This document shows positions 9,140 to 18,202 of a DNA stretch of 64,000 nt, one piece after another (position 1 is the stretch's first letter; every line of letters begins with the position of its first letter). A program made the translations under genes and the position numbers. This DNA is from Enhydrobacter aerosaccus (GTDB lineage: Bacteria; Pseudomonadota; Alphaproteobacteria; Reyranellales; Reyranellaceae). The stretch covers positions 1-64,000 of the forward strand of contig CAIKZO010000044.1 in assembly GCA_903832005.1 (NCBI GenBank), written 5' to 3'. The notes beneath the pieces were generated by a model, which worked only from the letters and a program-made list of their open reading frames with translations, made no database searches and was not told the DNA's origin.

Positions 9140-9282
9140 GATGCCTCCCCTTCGTTCAATTCATTGCGCAAAGGGTACGCGCGACGCTGCCGCACTGGCA
9201 AATTCGCCACATTTCCCGTATTTAGTAATGGCGCGGATTACCCGGTCCCCCGACGTTTTGGGCCCGCGCCAAGGAGGATAAT

Positions 9283-10170
9283 GTGAAGAGACGCGGCTTC
9301 GTCTCCGGCAGTGCTGCTCTGGCCGCTGCCACGCTTGCGACCCCCGCCATCGTGCGCTCCGCCTTTGCGGCCGCGAGCGTCAAGCCGATCGGCTGGGACA
9401 TCACCCCGCCGACCGACAGTCGCGAGAATTTCATCGCCTGGGGCAGGACCCGCGGCGAGGATCCGGTGTTCCTGGGTGAGCGCTGGGATCGCTTCCAGGC
9501 CCTGGTCAAGAACAAGGACATCTGGAGCCCGGCCACGATCCGCGCGTTCCTGCTGACGCCGCGCGAAGAGTTCGCCGCCGTCAATCCCGCCATTCATAAA
9601 CGGGCCTACGAGCATAACTTCCTCGATATCGGTTACGGCGTGACCATGTCGGGCCCGCATCTGCAGGGCCGCATGACCAACGTGCTCGACATCCAGCGCA
9701 CCGACAAGGTGCTCGAGATCGGCACCGGTTCGGGCTGCCAGTCGGGCTACATCGCCAACCTGACCGAGAATTCCTACACGATCGAGATCATCAAGCCGTT
9801 GGCCGACCGCACGCGCGGCGTCTACGACAAGGCGATCGAGAAGGGCTACACCGAGTTCCAGCACATCCACACCAAGCAGGCGGATGGCTACTACGGCTGG
9901 GAAGAGGCCGCGCCCTTCGACAAGATCATCGTGACCTGCGGCATCGACCATGTGCCGCCGCCGCTGCTGCAGCAGCTGAAGTCGGGTGGCGTCATGGTCA
10001 TCCCGGTCGGTCCGCCGGGCGCCCAGCGCGTCATCAAGATCGCCAAGACGCAGGGCGCCGACGGTTCCATCACGACCAGCCGCGAAGACATCTACGGCGG
10101 CAAGATCGTGCCGTTCGTGCCCTTCACCAAGCTCGAAGGCGACAAGATCGTCGGCAGCCACAACCGCTAA
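9283..10170 (+). CDS. Exported protein-L-isoaspartate O-methyltransferase-like protein
   Basis: The 295-residue product has SAM-binding motif I VLEIGTGSGCQSGYIA at about residues 143-158 and a later GGVMVIPVG, both typical of the PCMT family that methylates isoaspartyl residues in damaged proteins. Unlike ordinary cytosolic PCMT (about 210 residues) it carries a Tat-like leader, KRRGFVSGSAALAAATLATPAIVRSAFA, and an extra N-terminal region to about residue 110. The GTG start at 9283 is decided by AAGGAGG at 9271-9277; an overlapping ATG at 9281 is out of frame and stops at once. A periplasmic location would be odd because SAM is cytosolic. The next gene is a spermidine-synthase-like membrane protein. 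Confidence 0.78.
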   Translation: MKRRGFVSGSAALAAATLATPAIVRSAFAAASVKPIGWDITPPTDSRENFIAWGRTRGEDPVFLGERWDRFQALVKNKDIWSPATIRAFLLTPREEFAAVNPAIHKRAYEHNFLDIGYGVTMSGPHLQGRMTNVLDIQRTDKVLEIGTGSGCQSGYIANLTENSYTIEIIKPLADRTRGVYDKAIEKGYTEFQHIHTKQADGYYGWEEAAPFDKIIVTCGIDHVPPPLLQQLKSGGVMVIPVGPPGAQRVIKIAKTQGADGSITTSREDIYGGKIVPFVPFTKLEGDKIVGSHNR

Positions 10171-10193
10171 GGCGGTGTGTTGCCTCGAATTGG

Positions 10194-10224
10194 CTGCCAT
10201 CCCTCGCTGCGCTCGAGGTGGCAG
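10194..10224. repeat. REP-like hairpin
   Basis: CTGCCA/TGGCAG and CCTCG/CGAGG arms pair around CTGCGCT with a 2-base bulge. The sequence resembles the dispersed palindromes of this genome type (TCGCTGCGCTCGAGG). It separates the PCMT-like and spermidine-synthase-like genes. Confidence 0.5.
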
Positions 10225-10265
10225 TGTGCGCTTGCGCGCCAATGAATAAATAAGGACTCCCCCTC

Positions 10266-12938
10266 GTGACCGTCGCTCCTGTCGATCTCGACGATCGGCC
10301 GCCTCTTACGTTCTACCTGTCCGTCGGGCTGGTGGCCGGCAGCATCATTGCGCTGCAGATCGGCATCATGCGCGTGTTCTCGGTGGGGAGCTGGTCGCAC
10401 TTCGGCTCGCTGGTGGTGAGCCTCGCCATGTTCGGCTTCGGCCTCACTTCCGCGGTGATGTGCGTCGGCAAGAGCTGGTTCGAGAAGCGCTGGCTGGGCT
10501 CGGTGAAGGCCGCGTTGCTGGCTTTCGGGCCGCTGATGGTGGTCTGCAATCTCGCGGCCCAGCAGGTACCGTTCAACGCCATCTTCCTGATCTCCGATCC
10601 GATGCAGAAGTGGCGGCTGCTCGCCAACTTCGTGCTCTACTTCCTGCCGTTCCTGGCGGGCGCGCTCTATCTCGGCGTCGTGTTTCTGAAGGCCAAGAAG
10701 AGCTTCAACCGCGTCTACTTCGCCGACATGGTGGGCTCCGGCCTGTGCGGCCTCTCGGTGCTGCTGGCGCTCTACGTTTTCACGCCCGAGAACATCATCA
10801 TGGCGCCGTTGCTGCTCTGGCTGGCGGGCGGCGTGCTGTGGTTCGTGTCGATGGGCGACCGCCGCGGCGTGCTGGCGATCGTGGTCGTGGCGATCTTGTC
10901 CGCTGGCGTGCACTACATCGTGCCGGGAGCGCTGGGCATCCCGAAGCTCGCGGTGTCGGACTATAAGGGCGTGGCCTATGCCCGCAAGTTCCCGGACGCC
11001 AAGCGCACCTACGAGCGCGCGTCGCCGTTCGGCTACATGGAGATGTACTCGAGCTCGTATCTCCACTTCGCGCCGGGCCTGTCGGACAACGCCGCCTTCA
11101 ACCTGAAGAAGTTCCCCGAGAACGCCTACCTCGGCCTCTACATCGATTCAGACGGCCCGTCGGGCGTGATCAAGGACCTGACAGACGAGGAGGTGGCCTA
11201 CTTCCGCTTCCTGCCGATGTACTACCCGTACGTCCTGAAGAAGAACCCGGACACGTTCGTCGTCCAGTTCGGCGGCGGCATCTCGACCGAGGTGGCGCTG
11301 AAGGAAGGCGCGAGCCATGTCACCGTCGCCGAGGGCAATCCCGCGATCCTGACGGCGTTCCGCGAGGACAAGGACCTGCGCGCCTTCACCGGCGACATCC
11401 TGAACAATCCGAAAGTCTCGGTGATCGACTACGACGGCCGCCTCTACGTCGCGCACACCAAGAACCGCTACGACGTGATCGACCTGTCGCTGGCCGACTC
11501 CGCCGGCCTGTCGCAGCCGGGCGGCTTCGCGATCGTCGAGAAGTACGCCTACACCGAGGAGGCGATGACGGCCTACATGCGTGCCCTGAAGCCCGGCGGC
11601 GTGCTGGCGGTCACCTTGTGGAACAAGGAAGAGCCGCCGAAGTCGATCCTCAAGCTCTATGCCACCATGGCCGCCGCCGCGCGCCAGCTCGGGCCCGACA
11701 TCAAGAACAAGTTCTACGTGGCCTCCGCCTATCTCTCGACCACGACGGTGCTCTACAAGCAGGACGGCTTCACCACGGAAGAGATCGCCAAGCTCAACGA
11801 GCACACCAAGGCGATGTCGTTCGACGAGATCTACTATCCCGGCATCAACATCGATACCGCGCCGCTGAAGCAGATCCTGTCGGACTATCACGACCAGTTC
11901 TTCTCGACCGGTCCCGCTGCCGATTCGACTGCGCCCGCCGAGGGCGGTGCCAAGGACGCAGAGCCTAACGATCCGCCGCCGCCGGGCGCTCCGGGCGCCG
12001 AGGCTGCCGGTACCGGCAACACGCCGGCCGCCGCGCTCGTCCCCACGACGACCTTGAGCCGCATCGCCTGGCATACACTGATCAACGGCGGCTGGCAGAA
12101 AGTGGCTGACGACTATGTGTTCGACACGCGTCTGCTGACCAACCACCAGCCGTACTTCGCCGCCTACATCAAGGTGAAGGACCTGCTGGCCTTCACCGAC
12201 CGTCTCGACACGGTGCAGGACGAGTGGGGCTATCTGCTGCTGTGGGCCACGCTCGGCATCGCCGCGATCTTTGCCGTCACGCTGGTGCTGTTCCCGGTGA
12301 TCTTCGGCTGGCGCACCATCTTCAGCCGCTATCCGGGCAAGGCGGGCACGATGCTCTACTTCCTGTGTCTCGGCCTGGGCTACATCATCATCGAGGTGGG
12401 CATGATCTCCCATTTCGTGCTGGCGCTCTCCAACGCGACTGTCTCGGCGTCGGTGCTGATCACCGGCATGCTGGTGTTCTCGGGGCTGGGCAGCTTCGCG
12501 TCGGAACGCTTCATGGCGACTGCGCGCACGACGATGCCCAAGATCTTCCTGGCGATCTTTGCGATCCTGGTGTTCTACGCCTTCTTCATCGACTACGCGC
12601 TCGACTGGATCGGAGCGCTGCCGTACGCGCTGCGCATCGCGCTCTGTCTCGCGCTGCTGGCGCCGCCCGCCTTCCTGATGGGCTTCCCGATGCCGACCGG
12701 CATGACCACGCTCGGCCGCCTCGGCAAGGACCACATGTTCCTGTGGGCCTGGGGCGTGAACGGATGCTTCTCGGTGATCGGCGCCGCGCTGGTGCCGATC
12801 GTCGCCACGAGCTTCGGCCTGCCCGCCGTCGTGCTGGTCGGGGCCTTCGCCTATCTCGTGGCGTTGCCGGCGTTCTTCTCCGTGTTGAAGCCGTTGCCCT
12901 CCAGTGCTTTGGGGAGTGCGCGGCCCGCGGTCGCGTGA
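10266..12938 (+). CDS. Membrane-embedded spermidine-synthase-like protein
   Basis: This is an 890-residue fusion. An N-terminal membrane bundle (residues about 15-235, six or more helices) is followed by a soluble Rossmann methyltransferase/aminopropyltransferase-like domain (about 280-620) with the glycine motif VVQFGGGIS near 333-340 and an acidic VAEGNP at the next strand. A proline/alanine-rich linker lies near 550-590, and a second membrane bundle (about 655-885) includes MGFPMPTGMTTLG. Family members of this architecture are annotated as spermine/spermidine synthase-like, but the conserved aspartates of true polyamine synthases are not obvious, so the reaction is uncertain. The start is GTG 10266; the stop overlaps the next gene as GTGA. 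It is the first gene of a coupled run to 15461. Confidence 0.75.
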   Translation: MTVAPVDLDDRPPLTFYLSVGLVAGSIIALQIGIMRVFSVGSWSHFGSLVVSLAMFGFGLTSAVMCVGKSWFEKRWLGSVKAALLAFGPLMVVCNLAAQQVPFNAIFLISDPMQKWRLLANFVLYFLPFLAGALYLGVVFLKAKKSFNRVYFADMVGSGLCGLSVLLALYVFTPENIIMAPLLLWLAGGVLWFVSMGDRRGVLAIVVVAILSAGVHYIVPGALGIPKLAVSDYKGVAYARKFPDAKRTYERASPFGYMEMYSSSYLHFAPGLSDNAAFNLKKFPENAYLGLYIDSDGPSGVIKDLTDEEVAYFRFLPMYYPYVLKKNPDTFVVQFGGGISTEVALKEGASHVTVAEGNPAILTAFREDKDLRAFTGDILNNPKVSVIDYDGRLYVAHTKNRYDVIDLSLADSAGLSQPGGFAIVEKYAYTEEAMTAYMRALKPGGVLAVTLWNKEEPPKSILKLYATMAAAARQLGPDIKNKFYVASAYLSTTTVLYKQDGFTTEEIAKLNEHTKAMSFDEIYYPGINIDTAPLKQILSDYHDQFFSTGPAADSTAPAEGGAKDAEPNDPPPPGAPGAEAAGTGNTPAAALVPTTTLSRIAWHTLINGGWQKVADDYVFDTRLLTNHQPYFAAYIKVKDLLAFTDRLDTVQDEWGYLLLWATLGIAAIFAVTLVLFPVIFGWRTIFSRYPGKAGTMLYFLCLGLGYIIIEVGMISHFVLALSNATVSASVLITGMLVFSGLGSFASERFMATARTTMPKIFLAIFAILVFYAFFIDYALDWIGALPYALRIALCLALLAPPAFLMGFPMPTGMTTLGRLGKDHMFLWAWGVNGCFSVIGAALVPIVATSFGLPAVVLVGAFAYLVALPAFFSVLKPLPSSALGSARPAVA

Positions 12939-13975
12939 AGCGCCGCACCCTGTTGCTGCTGGGAGCGCTCCTGATGCCGACGGCTGCGCGCGCGAAGACG
13001 ACGAAACAGGCCAAGCCTGCCGCGAAGAAAGCGGCGGCGCCCGCCAAGGCAGCGCCTGCGCCTACCTTACCGCCGGTGAAAGAGGCGAAGACCCAGCTCA
13101 TTGCCTTCAACACCTCGGCCTTTCCCTATCGCGGGATCGTCCCCGGTCCCAACAAGCCGTTCCTCGACGTGAAGCAGGGCAAGCGGCTCGGTCACACGAC
13201 CCTGCGCGGCGACGTGTGCTGGGAAGACCAGACCTACAGCGACCGCCGCTCGCTGCTCTATCTGCCGGCCGGCTACAATCCCGCGCTGCCCGGCCTGATG
13301 GTGCTGTTTCTCCATGGGCAGGGTGCGACGCTCGAGCGCGACGTGATCGCGCGCCAGGGCATCGCGCGCCAGGTGAGCGAGTGCGGACAGAACGTGGCGC
13401 TGGTCGCGCCGCAGCTCGCCTTCGATGCGCTCGATTCAAGCGCCGGAAATTTCTGGAAGCCCGGCCATTTCGCGGCCTATATCGACGAGGCCGCCGAGCG
13501 GCTGATGCGGCTCTATGGCGACAAGCGCGCCGGCCCGCACTTCAACGCCGCGCCGGTGGTGATCGTGTCCTACAGCGGCGGCTATCTTGCGGCGGCCTAC
13601 GCGCTCGCACGCGGCGGCGCCACCTACCGTGTGAAGGGCGTGATCCTGATGGACTCGCTCTATGGCGAGGAAGAAAAGTTCGATGCCTGGATCTCGACGC
13701 GCCGTCAGACCGGCTTCCTGCTCAGCGCCTACACCGAGTCGACGCGCGAAGAAAATGCCAACCTGCAGGCCATGCTCGCCAAGCGCCGCATCGCGCATGC
13801 TGATGCGCTCCCGCGCAACCTGTCGCCCGGCACCATGACGTTCCTGTCGTGCGGCGGGCTGGAGTTACATGGCGATTTCATGACACACGCCTGGGGACAG
13901 GACCCGCTGGCGCAGGCGCTGGCGATGATTCCTGGCTACCCGCAGACGGCGCCAGGGATTAAAAAGACGTCATGA
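12935..13975 (+). CDS. Exported alpha/beta-hydrolase fold protein
   Basis: The 346-residue protein starts at GTG 12935, overlapping the previous stop (GTGA). Residues 1-20 form a secretion leader (KRRTLLLLGALLMPTAARA), followed by a lysine/alanine/proline-rich linker to about residue 50. The hydrolase part has VLFLHGQGAT for the oxyanion-hole strand and VSYSGGYLAAAYAL, where S214 sits at the nucleophile elbow in an S-x-S-G-G version of the usual G-x-S-x-G. The C-terminal GGLELHGDF supplies a histidine. It may be a periplasmic esterase or peptidase. The linker could cross the peptidoglycan or bind anionic polymers. The substrate is unknown. Confidence 0.68.
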   Translation: MKRRTLLLLGALLMPTAARAKTTKQAKPAAKKAAAPAKAAPAPTLPPVKEAKTQLIAFNTSAFPYRGIVPGPNKPFLDVKQGKRLGHTTLRGDVCWEDQTYSDRRSLLYLPAGYNPALPGLMVLFLHGQGATLERDVIARQGIARQVSECGQNVALVAPQLAFDALDSSAGNFWKPGHFAAYIDEAAERLMRLYGDKRAGPHFNAAPVVIVSYSGGYLAAAYALARGGATYRVKGVILMDSLYGEEEKFDAWISTRRQTGFLLSAYTESTREENANLQAMLAKRRIAHADALPRNLSPGTMTFLSCGGLELHGDFMTHAWGQDPLAQALAMIPGYPQTAPGIKKTS

Positions 13976-14535
13976 CCGATCCCCTCATGGCCGATCCACT
14001 GCGCCAGCAACTCCTCACCGTCTTCACCGGCCGCGCCACACGCCGTTACGGCTTGAGCAACGTCAGCCAGCTCCAGCATGCGCTGCAGGCCGCGGCACAG
14101 GCCGAAGCCGATGGCTGCACGCCCGCCACCGTGCTCGCCTCGCTGCTGCATGACGTGGGCCACATGATCCACGAGCTGGGCGAGGATCCCGCCGCGCGCG
14201 GCATCGACGATGTTCATGAAGAACTCGGTGCTGCATGGCTGGCCAAGCACTTCACGCCCGACGTCGTCGAGCCGGTGCGCCTGCATGTTGCCGCCAAGCG
14301 CTATCTCTGCGCCACAGAGTCCGACTATTTCGGCAAGCTCTCGGCCGATAGCGTGCGCAGCCTCGACCTGCAGGGCGGGTTGATGTCGGCCGACGAGGTC
14401 GAGGCGTTCCGCGCGCTGCCGTTCTATGCCGAGGCGGTGCGCCTGCGCCGCTACGACGAAGGCGCCAAGGATCCGCACGCCTCGACCGCCGACTTCGACC
14501 ATTACCTGCGCCACGTGGAAAGCTGCCGCCTCTGA
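13972..14535 (+). CDS. HD-domain protein of the Phn-HD (PhnZ-like) group
   Basis: The 187-residue protein has the HD motif in LLHDVGHMI (H60, D61, H64) and a downstream VRLHVAAKRYLCAT that closely matches HD-domain proteins associated with phosphonate degradation operons. Characterised relatives such as PhnZ are mixed-valent diiron oxygenases that cleave the C-P bond of hydroxy-phosphonates. No phosphonate transporter, PhnY-type hydroxylase or C-P lyase gene occurs in the window, so this is an orphan copy and its substrate may differ. It is coupled by ATGA to the hydrolase gene, and its stop overlaps the next start by one base. Confidence 0.75.
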   Translation: MTDPLMADPLRQQLLTVFTGRATRRYGLSNVSQLQHALQAAAQAEADGCTPATVLASLLHDVGHMIHELGEDPAARGIDDVHEELGAAWLAKHFTPDVVEPVRLHVAAKRYLCATESDYFGKLSADSVRSLDLQGGLMSADEVEAFRALPFYAEAVRLRRYDEGAKDPHASTADFDHYLRHVESCRL

Positions 14536-15461
14536 TGATCAATCGCTCTGACGTCGAGGCCGCCTGGGCCCGTATCAAGACTCATGTACGCCGCACGCCG
14601 GTGATGGAACTGCAGGCTGGCACGTTCGGCGCGCCGTGTCCTGTTGCCGTGAAGCTCGAGCAACTTCAGGTCAGCGGCACGTTCAAGGGCCGTGGCGCGC
14701 ACCACAAGATCCTGACCTCGACCGTGCCGGCATCCGGCGTGATCGCGGCCTCGGGCGGCAACCATGGCGCGGCCGTCGCCTATGCGGCACGCGCGCTCGG
14801 CCACAAGGCGGAGATCTTCGTGCCGACGATCGCCAGTCCCGCCAAGGTCGCGCGCCTCAAGAGCTACGGCGCCACCGTCACCCAGGTCGGCACGCTCTAC
14901 GTCGAGGCGCGTGAAGCGTCCGAGAAGCGCGCGGCCGAAACCGGCGCGCTCACCGTGCACGCTTATGAAGATCCCGGCGTGTTCGCGGGCGCCGGTACCG
15001 TCGCGCTGGAATTCGCCGAGCAGTCGAAGTTCGACACCTTGCTGGTCGCCGTCGGCGGGGGTGGCCTGATCGCAGGCTGCGCCGCGGCCCTGGGCGGCCT
15101 CACCAAGATCGTGGCGATCGAGACCGAAGGTACGCCGACCCTGTTCGAGGCGCGCAAGGCCGGCAAGCCGGTGCAGGTCGCGATCTCCGGCGTCGCCGCC
15201 GATGCGCTGGGCGCCAGCCTGATCGGCACGCCCAACTTCGAACTGGCGCAGAAGTACGTGGCCGAGGCGTTCCTGGTCACCGACGACGCCGTGCGTGCGG
15301 CGCAGAAGGCCCTGTGGGACGAACTGCGCGTGATCGCCGAACCGTCGGGCGCGACCTCGCTCGCGGCCCTGATGTCCGGCGCCTACAAGCCCGCAGCCGG
15401 CGAACGCGTCGGCATCCTCATCTGCGGCGCCAACACAGAGCTTTCCGCGATCCCCCAATAA
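14535..15461 (+). CDS. Threonine/serine dehydratase-like PLP enzyme
   Basis: This 308-residue fold-type II PLP enzyme has the Schiff-base lysine K51 in SGTFKGRGAHHK, the phosphate/carboxylate loop ASGGNHGAAVAYAA and the tetraglycine loop GGGGLIAG that binds PLP phosphate. There is no C-terminal ACT regulatory domain, so it is the short catabolic or racemase-like form, converting threonine or serine to 2-oxo acids and ammonia, or acting on beta-hydroxyaspartate. ATG 14535 overlaps the previous stop (TGATG). It is the last gene of the forward run, and its stop faces the convergent receptor gene 29 bases away. Confidence 0.85.
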   Translation: MINRSDVEAAWARIKTHVRRTPVMELQAGTFGAPCPVAVKLEQLQVSGTFKGRGAHHKILTSTVPASGVIAASGGNHGAAVAYAARALGHKAEIFVPTIASPAKVARLKSYGATVTQVGTLYVEAREASEKRAAETGALTVHAYEDPGVFAGAGTVALEFAEQSKFDTLLVAVGGGGLIAGCAAALGGLTKIVAIETEGTPTLFEARKAGKPVQVAISGVAADALGASLIGTPNFELAQKYVAEAFLVTDDAVRAAQKALWDELRVIAEPSGATSLAALMSGAYKPAAGERVGILICGANTELSAIPQ

Positions 15462-15474
15462 GGGGCGCTGCCCG

Positions 15475-15488
15475 ATCACCTCGGTGAT
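15475..15488. terminator. Short stem between convergent genes
   Basis: ATCACC and GGTGAT pair around a 2-base centre in the 29-base gap between converging genes. There is no T run and the loop is very tight, so this is a weak candidate. Confidence 0.25.
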
Positions 15489-15490
15489 TG

Positions 15491-16450
15491 TTACTCAATC
15501 ACCTCGTCGGCGCGCTGCAGCAGCGTCGGCGGAACAGTGATGCCGAGCTGCGCCGCAAGCTTCAGGTTGAGCACGAGCTTGATGGTCGTGGGCTGCTCGA
15601 TCGGCATGTCGCTGGGCCTGGCGCCGCGCAGCAGCTTGAGCGCCTGACGGCCACGCTGCCGGAACATCTGCTCAAGGCTCGGACCGTAGGCGGCAAGCGC
15701 GCCTTCGCGGACTCCCTCGGGCCATTGGTACATCGTGGCCAGCCCCAGGGCGGTCGCGGTGTCGAAGATCTTCTGGCGCATCGCAAACTGGATCGAGCCG
15801 CCCAGGATATTGATGGCCGTTGCGCCGTCGGCCTTCGCTTTCTTCAGCGCAGGCTCGATGTCGTCGGGCTTCGAGATCGGCAAGACCAACATGTCGACGC
15901 CGCTTTCCTTCGCGCGGGCCTGTAACAGGGCTGCCTTGGTGTTGGTGCCGTCCCACAGCATCGCCATCTTCTTCGCCGTCGGCAGAAGCTCGATCAGCAG
16001 CTCCTGGCGTTTGCCGTCGAGGTCGGCGGACAGGATGCTCATGCCGGTCGTGTTGCCGCGCCGGTTGGCGAGCGAGTCGACGAGCCCGTCGCCTACCAGG
16101 TCGTCGGCGATGGTGAGGATCGGGATCGTGCTGGTGGCAGCCTGGGCCGCCTTTGTCGCAGCGGGGCCGCCGGTCAGGATCAGGTCGACCTTGGCCTCGG
16201 CGATCTGGCGCGCCGCTTCCATCATCTGGTCGGGCCGCAGGCTCACGCCGCGCGGATCGACCGTGAGGTTCTTACCCAGGATGAACCCGTTGTTCTTCAA
16301 CTCGTCGAGGACCGTGGCAGTGGTGGGATCGGACATCGGCACCGTGATCACCGTGCCGATGCGATAGACACGGCCGGGCGTCTGCGCGCGTGCGATCCCC
16401 GGTAGAAGTGACGCGACGGCGAGGGACGACATGACCGCGCGCCGCTTCAT
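15491..16450 (-). CDS. ABC transporter substrate-binding protein (ABC_sub_bind family)
   Basis: The 319-residue exported protein has a leader (MKRRAVMSSLAVASLLPGIARA) and then RVYRIGTVITVPMSD, the common opening of the TrpX/YcjN-like family of periplasmic receptors. ILTGGPAATKAAQAAT and NTTGMSILSADLDGKRQELL are characteristic blocks. Family members bind aromatic amino acids or other small ligands; here the partner permease and ATPase genes are missing. The start overlaps the stop of the cytochrome gene, making it the distal gene of the 21588-to-15491 operon. Its ligand is probably whatever that operon degrades. Confidence 0.82.
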   Translation of the reverse strand: MKRRAVMSSLAVASLLPGIARAQTPGRVYRIGTVITVPMSDPTTATVLDELKNNGFILGKNLTVDPRGVSLRPDQMMEAARQIAEAKVDLILTGGPAATKAAQAATSTIPILTIADDLVGDGLVDSLANRRGNTTGMSILSADLDGKRQELLIELLPTAKKMAMLWDGTNTKAALLQARAKESGVDMLVLPISKPDDIEPALKKAKADGATAINILGGSIQFAMRQKIFDTATALGLATMYQWPEGVREGALAAYGPSLEQMFRQRGRQALKLLRGARPSDMPIEQPTTIKLVLNLKLAAQLGITVPPTLLQRADEVIE

Positions 16451-17751
16451 CGAGCGTTGCTTTCCTTGGGCTTGGGCGGGTGGTCGCGCATGCGATCGAC
16501 CTTATAGGCGTACGAGGGCCACATCGGCTGGCGCAGCCGGTCGCGGCGCAGATAGTCGCCAATGGCGATGATCTCTTCGTCGCTGAGCGCGTCGCGGAAG
16601 CCCGGCATCAGCGGGCCGGGCGCATCGGTCGGGCCGCCGACGCCGTCGAGTACGGCCAGCACGAAATTGTTCGACCACGGGAACCACAGCGCCGAGCTCA
16701 GCATCAAGTCCATCCGCGTGGCGAGCGGCGTCGAGCCGCCGTCGTCGTGGCAGCTGGCACAAGCGGCGTAATAGAGCTGGCGGCCGCGGTCGGCCATGGC
16801 GCCGGTCTGGCCGCGCGAGCGCGCCAGCACTTCCGCCGTGAGCGCCTCGGGGCGCCCGCTGTGCGGGCGGATCAGGTCGCCGAAGTAGGTGGCGATCGCG
16901 TGGATGTCGGAGTCCGGCAACGCCGCCAGCCCCTGGATGACCGGTCCCATCGGCCCCTTGGCGCGGCCGTGGATCGTGGTGCCACCGCGCAGGTAAATGG
17001 CGAGCTCATCCTCGGTCCAGCTTTGCGGCGAGAACGTCACATGCAGCGGCAGCGCCCACCAGTCGTTCTCGATCTCGGCGCCGAAATAGGGATGGCCGAC
17101 CGACTCCGCGCCCAGAATGTTGCGCGGCGTATGGCAGGCGCCGCAGTGCGCCAGGCCTTCGGCGAGATAGGCGCCACGGTTCCAGGCCTCGCTCTTGGCT
17201 GGCTCGGGGCGGAACGGCTCGGGCTTGAAATAGATCATCTTCCAGCCTGCCTGCAGCGCACGGATGTCGAGCGGGAAGGGCAGCGTGTTGGGCTTGGTCT
17301 TGGCCGCGACCGGCGGCACCGTCATCAGGTAGGCGTAGAGCGCGCCGATGTCGTCATCGGTCATCATCGCAAAGTGGCTGTAAGGGAAGGCCGGGAACAG
17401 GTGCTTGCCGTCGCGCGCCACACCCTCGCGCATGGCGCGCTCGAAGGCGGCGAGCGACCATCGCCCGATGCCGGTCTCGCGGTCGGGCGTGATGTTGGTG
17501 GTGTAGATCGTGCCGAACGGCGTCGGCATCGCGAGGTTGCCGGCAAAGGGCTTGCCGCCGGGCGCGGTGTGGCAGGTGGCGCAATTACCGGCGCTCGCCA
17601 GCATCCTTCCCTTGGCGACTTTGTCGGGCGCGAAGGACTGCGGCGCCGGCGGATCGATCGGCGCGATCGCCGGCCGCCACGCGAGTGCGGCATAGGCCAC
17701 CACGCCCACCGCGGCGACGCAGAGCGCTCCGAACAGCCGTCGGCCCAGCAC
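16447..17751 (-). CDS. Three-haem cytochrome c, alcohol/aldehyde dehydrogenase subunit type
   Basis: The 434-residue membrane-anchored cytochrome has one N-terminal helix (about residues 5-25) and three CxxCH haem sites: C57-A-T-C60-H61, C203-G-A-C206-H207 and C331-A-S-C334-H335. This layout is that of the cytochrome subunit of periplasmic alcohol, aldehyde, gluconate or isoquinoline/nicotinate dehydrogenases, which pass electrons from the dehydrogenase to the quinone pool or oxidase. No flavin, PQQ or molybdenum subunit gene is next to it, so its partner is elsewhere. The start is GTG 17751, seven bases after the thioesterase stop. Confidence 0.88.
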   Translation of the reverse strand: MLGRRLFGALCVAAVGVVAYAALAWRPAIAPIDPPAPQSFAPDKVAKGRMLASAGNCATCHTAPGGKPFAGNLAMPTPFGTIYTTNITPDRETGIGRWSLAAFERAMREGVARDGKHLFPAFPYSHFAMMTDDDIGALYAYLMTVPPVAAKTKPNTLPFPLDIRALQAGWKMIYFKPEPFRPEPAKSEAWNRGAYLAEGLAHCGACHTPRNILGAESVGHPYFGAEIENDWWALPLHVTFSPQSWTEDELAIYLRGGTTIHGRAKGPMGPVIQGLAALPDSDIHAIATYFGDLIRPHSGRPEALTAEVLARSRGQTGAMADRGRQLYYAACASCHDDGGSTPLATRMDLMLSSALWFPWSNNFVLAVLDGVGGPTDAPGPLMPGFRDALSDEEIIAIGDYLRRDRLRQPMWPSYAYKVDRMRDHPPKPKESNAR

Positions 17752-17758
17752 GATTGCG

Positions 17759-18202
17759 CTAGCCCGCCAAAGTCGAGTAGGTCGCGCGGCCGACAGCCAG
17801 CAGGACCTTCTTGTCGTTGAACACGTCGACGTCGACCACGCCCACGCTCTTGCCGTTGCGGCGCACCGTGGCGGTGGTGATCAGCGCGGTCTTGATCGCG
17901 GGCCTGAGATAATCGACGCGGAAGTTGATGGTCGGCAGGCCGCGCCGCAGCGCCATGATCAGCGCATAGTCGCCGACCGTGTCGATGATCGCCGCGATCG
18001 GGCCGCCGTGCCACTGGCCGGTGCCCTTGCCGCGTTCGAATTCCGGCCGCATCTCGCAGGTCATCGTGACCCGCTCCTTCTCGGGGTCGGCCTCGGTGAT
18101 CTTCAGGCCCATGAACGAGATGAACGGCGAATTGTCGAGCATCGCCTGCAGTTCGCCGCTGCTGAGTGGCCCCTTGGCGAGGGATGAGGGGGCATCGCTC
18201 AT
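17759..18202 (-). CDS. PaaI-type hotdog-fold thioesterase
   Basis: The 147-residue cytosolic enzyme has a hotdog core with GTGQWHGGPIAAIIDTVGDYAL, the PaaI-group active-site helix in which the HGG segment and following aspartate polarise water to hydrolyse acyl-CoA. The preceding FMGLKI and the later VDYLRPA are also standard. The start at 18202 overlaps the stop of the reductase gene (ATGA); the much longer open frame upstream is antisense-type sequence. In this operon it would release CoA from a stalled or surplus aromatic or aliphatic acyl-CoA made by the ligase. Confidence 0.85.
   Translation of the reverse strand: MSDAPSSLAKGPLSSGELQAMLDNSPFISFMGLKITEADPEKERVTMTCEMRPEFERGKGTGQWHGGPIAAIIDTVGDYALIMALRRGLPTINFRVDYLRPAIKTALITTATVRRNGKSVGVVDVDVFNDKKVLLAVGRATYSTLAG

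Noticed and set aside
7877-9286. 469-codon forward frame covering the TTCGCGAG region and the TctC gene
   Set aside because: Antisense to TctC; the leading part is repeat DNA.
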